Positions 5,630 to 8,110 of a stretch of DNA of 8,110 nt are shown here, piece after piece. Source of the DNA: Clostridiales bacterium (GTDB taxonomy: Bacteria > Bacillota > Clostridia > Oscillospirales > Oscillospiraceae); NCBI GenBank assembly GCA_021203685.1, contig JAJQAS010000016.1:1-8110 (forward strand), given 5' to 3'. Numbering within the stretch: position 1 is the stretch's first letter; the number at the start of each line of letters is the position of its first letter. The position numbers and the translations under genes are program-made. The notes below the pieces were generated by a model. That model made no database searches. It was not told where the DNA came from and saw nothing but the letters and a program-made list of their open reading frames with translations.

Positions 5630-6139
5630 TTGACTGCAGCAGAAGAAAAATATAAAGACATCATCGACAAACGCTGGGACGATGATCCCGCCTTTTTCAG
5701 AAAGCATCCCCGGATGTCCCTCCAGGACCGTGCGAAAATCTTTGCTCCCTTCGCTGCCCTGCGCGGCCACGGTGACCGGCTCACGCAGGAAACCGGCAAG
5801 CTGCTCAAAAGCAAACGCATCGAATTATCCGAAGAAGAAGCAGCGGTTCTCTCCGATAAACTCCTGCAGATAAAAAAGGGGATGGAGATTACGGTTGTCT
5901 ATTTTGAAGCCGATTCTGCTGGTGGAGACACAGGGTACTATGTTTCTCTGACTGGTAAAGTGGCGGAATTTGATACAGTGTATCGGATGATAAAGATTAC
6001 CACAGGGGAGAGCAATGACAAGGGAGAAATCATTCAGACGGTCAAATTCGATGATCTGCTCGATGTCACTGGAGAGGATATAGTTGATATTGATTCATTT
6101 CTTGGTATAGAAAATATGGCAGAATATTCCGATAGTTAG
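5630..6139 (+). CDS. YolD-like protein, partner of the Y-family polymerase
   Basis: A 169-residue protein with the YolD signature RMSLQDRAKIFAPFAALRGH at residues 28-47. A C-terminal region with beta strands (EITVVYFEADS, YYVSLTGKVAEFD) looks like an SH3-like or small barrel domain. YolD proteins occur beside UvrX/UmuC-type polymerases in Firmicutes and are thought to act with them in the SOS response, perhaps as a UmuD analogue (family knowledge; mechanism unsettled). The start must be TTG 5630, since an in-frame TGA lies at 5624. A tempting ATG at 5623, with AAGGAG upstream, is in another frame and stops after ten codons. That may reflect a one- or two-base indel. It is the last gene of the operon. 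Confidence 0.87.
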   Translation: MTAAEEKYKDIIDKRWDDDPAFFRKHPRMSLQDRAKIFAPFAALRGHGDRLTQETGKLLKSKRIELSEEEAAVLSDKLLQIKKGMEITVVYFEADSAGGDTGYYVSLTGKVAEFDTVYRMIKITTGESNDKGEIIQTVKFDDLLDVTGEDIVDIDSFLGIENMAEYSDS

Positions 6140-6151
6140 TCATAACTAACT
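6134..6151. repeat. Small perfect hairpin at the YolD stop codon
   Basis: AGTTAGT and ACTAACT are inverse complements around the four-base loop CATA, overlapping the TAG of the YolD-like gene. It is AU-rich and has no T-tract; it may protect the mRNA 3' end or be chance. Confidence 0.45.
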
Positions 6152-6157
6152 CATAGG

Positions 6158-6225
6158 CAAAAAAATAACCTCTTCGGCAAAAATCCGGCGAATGTCCCGG
6201 TAACCTGCCAAAGAGGTCTTTTTGC
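6158..6225. terminator. Bidirectional terminator between convergent operons
   Basis: ACCTCTTCGGCA (6168-6179) pairs with TGCCAAAGAGGT (6206-6217) with one mismatch, with a CCGG/CCGG inner helix. CTTTTT follows at 6218-6223, and on the other strand a T-tract corresponds to the A-run 6159-6165. It can therefore stop both the rightward polymerase operon and the leftward TIR operon. Confidence 0.85.
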
Positions 6226-6240
6226 ATATTTCTCAGTATC

Positions 6241-6321
6241 TTATTTACTCGTAAACTTTCCAACCGTTGCAGCCACTTCCTTCACAGCATCTGCAATCTT
6301 ACCGGTGGTAAACAATAGCAT
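6241..6321 (-). CDS. Possible 26-residue amphipathic peptide
   Basis: An ATG at 6321, 16 bases after the stop of the DUF2806-like gene, opens 26 codons beginning MLLFTTGKIADAVKEVAATV and ending in a TSK tail at TAA 6241. The spacing of hydrophobic and lysine/glutamate residues fits an amphipathic helix, as in small membrane-active peptides. There is no good ribosome binding site (only AGAGG 22 bases upstream), so translation would depend on coupling. It ends 16 bases before the shared terminator. It could also be the tail remnant of a lost gene. Confidence 0.3.
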   Translation of the reverse strand: MLLFTTGKIADAVKEVAATVGKFTSK

Positions 6322-6337
6322 TTTTATCTATTATCGA

Positions 6338-7168
6338 CTACTTTTCCTCTTTTGGACGATCATGAATTTTAAATTGTGGCAAGCAATACTTTTCCCAAAA
6401 GCCATCAATCTTTTTTGCCTGTATCATTCTTCTCAATGCCATTCCAGACTTTGTAAAAAGCACTACCCCAACTGATACTGTATCCGTATATTGCATTTGA
6501 TACTCCAGATCAAAGTAAGTTACTTTGGCCGGAAACTCATTAGATACGAGTGAATAGCCGTTTGTTATCCCCGAATCCATCTCTATTAACCCCAATGATT
6601 TCAAATCTACCAAATAGTCAAGGGTAATCCCCCATTTTTTATATTCATCCAATTTATAATGATTAATAACCGGAGCGAATTCATCATCTACCTGCACGGA
6701 TAAATTAGAAAGTGCAGTAAAAGCTTCCGCATCCTTCTTGTCCATTACACTTAAGATATTCAACAGCACTTTTGGTATGCTATCAGGATTATTACACTCA
6801 TAAGCCAAAACCTTGCCCCAAATGAGCTGAAATTCTTCAGAAGATACCAAACCTGCCTTATCCATGAATAGTGCAATCCAATCATCATCCAATTTTTCAG
6901 GATTCGCCGCAATTTCGAGATTTTGAATGGCAATATTAACGATATTGGACTGATTACAATACGTCTTTATTGTTTTTTTTGAATTGCTGATCAAAGCAGC
7001 CTTCTCAAGAGGTTGTAAGTCACTCTCTTGAATATCCTTTATATATGTATCCAGCGCTATTTTTTTCGGGGTTTTACGATTCACGAGCCATCCTGCAGCC
7101 GAAGCCAGTTTATCAATCAGGTTATTGGCCACATCACTCAAGCCATCTAAACTTATTAAACTGTCCAT
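6338..7168 (-). CDS. DUF2806-like protein in the TIR operon
   Basis: A 276-residue protein. Its centre (DDDWIALFMDKAGLVSSEEF at 94-113, then QLIWGKVLAYECNNPDSIP) matches the DUF2806 signature DW...F......S.EE.Q.lWgkiLA.E..nPgs, followed by a helix with MDKKDAEAF. The N-terminus (DVANNLIDKLASAAGWLV, residues 12-29) is amphipathic to hydrophobic and could touch a membrane, but is too short and polar for a sure transmembrane helix. The C-terminal third (about 155-276) has mixed strands and ends in a charged tail. The start is ATG 7168, with AGGAG seven bases upstream. It is 45 bases after the SepF-like gene. The family has no established function; here it is likely a sensor or effector partner of the TIR protein (inferred). 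Confidence 0.75.
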   Translation of the reverse strand: MDSLISLDGLSDVANNLIDKLASAAGWLVNRKTPKKIALDTYIKDIQESDLQPLEKAALISNSKKTIKTYCNQSNIVNIAIQNLEIAANPEKLDDDWIALFMDKAGLVSSEEFQLIWGKVLAYECNNPDSIPKVLLNILSVMDKKDAEAFTALSNLSVQVDDEFAPVINHYKLDEYKKWGITLDYLVDLKSLGLIEMDSGITNGYSLVSNEFPAKVTYFDLEYQMQYTDTVSVGVVLFTKSGMALRRMIQAKKIDGFWEKYCLPQFKIHDRPKEEK

Positions 7169-7213
7169 GTCCTCTCCTGTCTTTCCAATATAATTTCTCT
7201 ATTGTTTCCTATA

Positions 7214-7546
7214 TCAGTTTGTACTTTCATTCTCTGCTACTCCTAATGCTCTGTAACCTATAATATTGTCCCGATAATCATATTTCGGTATAAGTATAGG
7301 TTTCCCAGCTGGTATAATCATCACCGAAGCTCCTCTAAGCTTTTGAGCCTTTGCCTGGGCATATGAAGCGGCACCAGTCATAAAGTCAACTATCCTGCGT
7401 GCATCCTCAACTGTTGCACCGCTTAAGTCCAATATAACATAATAACCATCTCGCAGCAATCTCATAATTTCAGGGCAGTCATATATTGTCTTCGGCCATT
7501 TCGTACAAATGTCATAAAAATCATCAGAATTGCTTCTCATATCCAT
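7214..7546 (-). CDS. SepF-like protein lacking the membrane-targeting helix
   Basis: A 110-residue protein whose core (CPEIMRLLRDGYYVILDLSG at 24-43, then TVEDARRIVDFMTGAASYA) matches the C-terminal SepF domain: helix, strand with NLS/DLS-like turn, and the RIVDF(L/M)(S/T)G motif at residues 51-58. SepF normally binds the FtsZ tail and anchors the division ring through an N-terminal amphipathic helix. Here the N-terminus (MDMRSNSDDFYDICTKWP) has no such helix and no long linker, and a C-terminal extension (IPKYDYRDNIIGYRALGV) is added. Start ATG 7546 has AAGGAG upstream, and that site shares its TAA with the stop of the TIR gene, so translation is coupled. It is probably not a housekeeping division protein but a SepF-fold member of a defence-like operon. 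Confidence 0.75.
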   Translation of the reverse strand: MDMRSNSDDFYDICTKWPKTIYDCPEIMRLLRDGYYVILDLSGATVEDARRIVDFMTGAASYAQAKAQKLRGASVMIIPAGKPILIPKYDYRDNIIGYRALGVAENESTN

Positions 7547-7559
7547 TATCTTTATCTCC

Positions 7560-8110
7560 TTAAATATCCAAACCTCGCAAGGCTCTATCTAAAGGTGCCC
7601 TATCATTTTGAGAATTTTCATCAGACCATAAGATTTCTGTCATGTCATCAAAAATATGCCGATTATCAAGTGGGGTTATAAGATTATTGTTAAACTTGCC
7701 GACTTTCAGACATCTTGTAACTTCAGCCACACCCTCCATAAATTTTTCTCGTTGATCCTCCCATCGACCATCTGGCTTCGGGTCCGCAATGGAAAATTCT
7801 GACTCAATTCTTCTCTTAAGCTCATTAAGCCTGCCTTTGACTTCTCTGACATCAGCATCAAGTTTCAAGCTTATCACCCTTGGATCGACTGCTCCTTCGA
7901 TTGATTTATATTCAAAGCCCGGAAGTAAAATCGTATCATATCTCATCTTCAAAATCCATGCGGCACCCATCTCATTTAATGCCGCAGCACTATTATAATA
8001 GTTTTCTGATAACATGTAAATAACATGCAGATTATAGCTTTCAAATTGCTTCCTTAAAAAATCCGAAAATTGCAAGTGCAAGTTGAACACATCCGCGAAA
8101 AGCTTCAATA
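7560..8110 (-). CDS. TIR-domain protein, N-terminus beyond the window
   Basis: At least 183 residues, read leftward and open to the window edge. The segment FLRKQFESYNLHVIYMLSEN followed by YYNSAAALNEMGAAWILK matches the alpha-B, beta-C and alpha-C part of bacterial TIR domains. The glutamate of LNEMGAAW (codon at 7971-7973) occupies the place of the NAD-cleaving catalytic residue. The strand TILLPGF and the segment GAVDPRVISLKLD follow as in this TIR group. The remaining residues are helical, with a heptad-like stretch (VREVKGRLNELKRRIESEF) and a polar tail. The TTG at 8108 is probably an internal leucine, since the first strand with its usual FISHSS motif is not in view. TIR proteins of this type serve in anti-phage defence by degrading NAD+ or making signal nucleotides (family knowledge). 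First visible gene of the leftward operon. Confidence 0.8.
   Translation of the reverse strand, partial: LKLFADVFNLHLQFSDFLRKQFESYNLHVIYMLSENYYNSAAALNEMGAAWILKMRYDTILLPGFEYKSIEGAVDPRVISLKLDADVREVKGRLNELKRRIESEFSIADPKPDGRWEDQREKFMEGVAEVTRCLKVGKFNNNLITPLDNRHIFDDMTEILWSDENSQNDRAPLDRALRGLDI

Noticed and set aside
8106..8108. TTG 8108 as true start of the TIR protein
   Set aside because: It is at the window edge, without visible ribosome binding site, and the first TIR strand and its FISHSS-type motif are missing, so the frame most likely continues beyond the window.

Overview
The window looks like an accessory, mobile-element-type region from a low-to-moderate GC Firmicute, most likely a gut clostridium of the Lachnospiraceae or Oscillospiraceae type. 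The reasons are strong AGGAGG ribosome binding sites, frequent TTG starts, Bacillus/Clostridium-type LexA (DinR) boxes, and an HTH / ImmA-like protease / Y-family polymerase / YolD gene set typical of integrative elements in these bacteria. The taxonomic call is an inference. No tRNA, rRNA, CRISPR array, integrase or transposase was found.

Left part (1-2090). A minus-strand XRE regulator (262-627, TTG start) ends in a clear intrinsic terminator. Left of it lie a perfect 22-bp palindrome (193-214) and a 49-codon orphan reading frame (44-193). Divergent from it is a 348-residue HTH protein with an unrecognised C-terminal half (871-1917). Its upstream region carries three evenly spaced TTTCA...TGAAA inverted repeats that look like an operator array. 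A strong minus-strand terminator (1937-2010) closes the leftward unit of the next block.

Centre (2091-6225). A divergent control region (2412-2521) has two face-to-face sigma-A-type promoters and three GAAC-N4-GTTC LexA boxes, one over or beside each key promoter position. Leftward it drives a small conserved-looking 78-residue protein (2091-2327). Rightward it drives a compact five-gene operon: XRE regulator, ImmA/IrrE-type metallopeptidase, a 97-residue small protein, a full-length UmuC/UvrX-like Y-family translesion polymerase, and a YolD-like protein. The operon stops at a bidirectional terminator (6158-6225). This reads as a mobile, damage-inducible mutagenesis cassette combined with an ImmR/ImmA-like regulatory switch.

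Right part (6226-8110). A leftward operon enters from beyond the window end: a TIR-domain protein cut by the edge, a SepF-like protein without the usual membrane-targeting helix, a DUF2806-like protein, and perhaps a 26-residue peptide, ending at the shared terminator. A TIR NADase-type effector translationally coupled to a cell-division-protein-like fold and a DUF2806 protein does not match any defence system I know by name. It is the best candidate here for an undescribed anti-phage or abortive-infection module.
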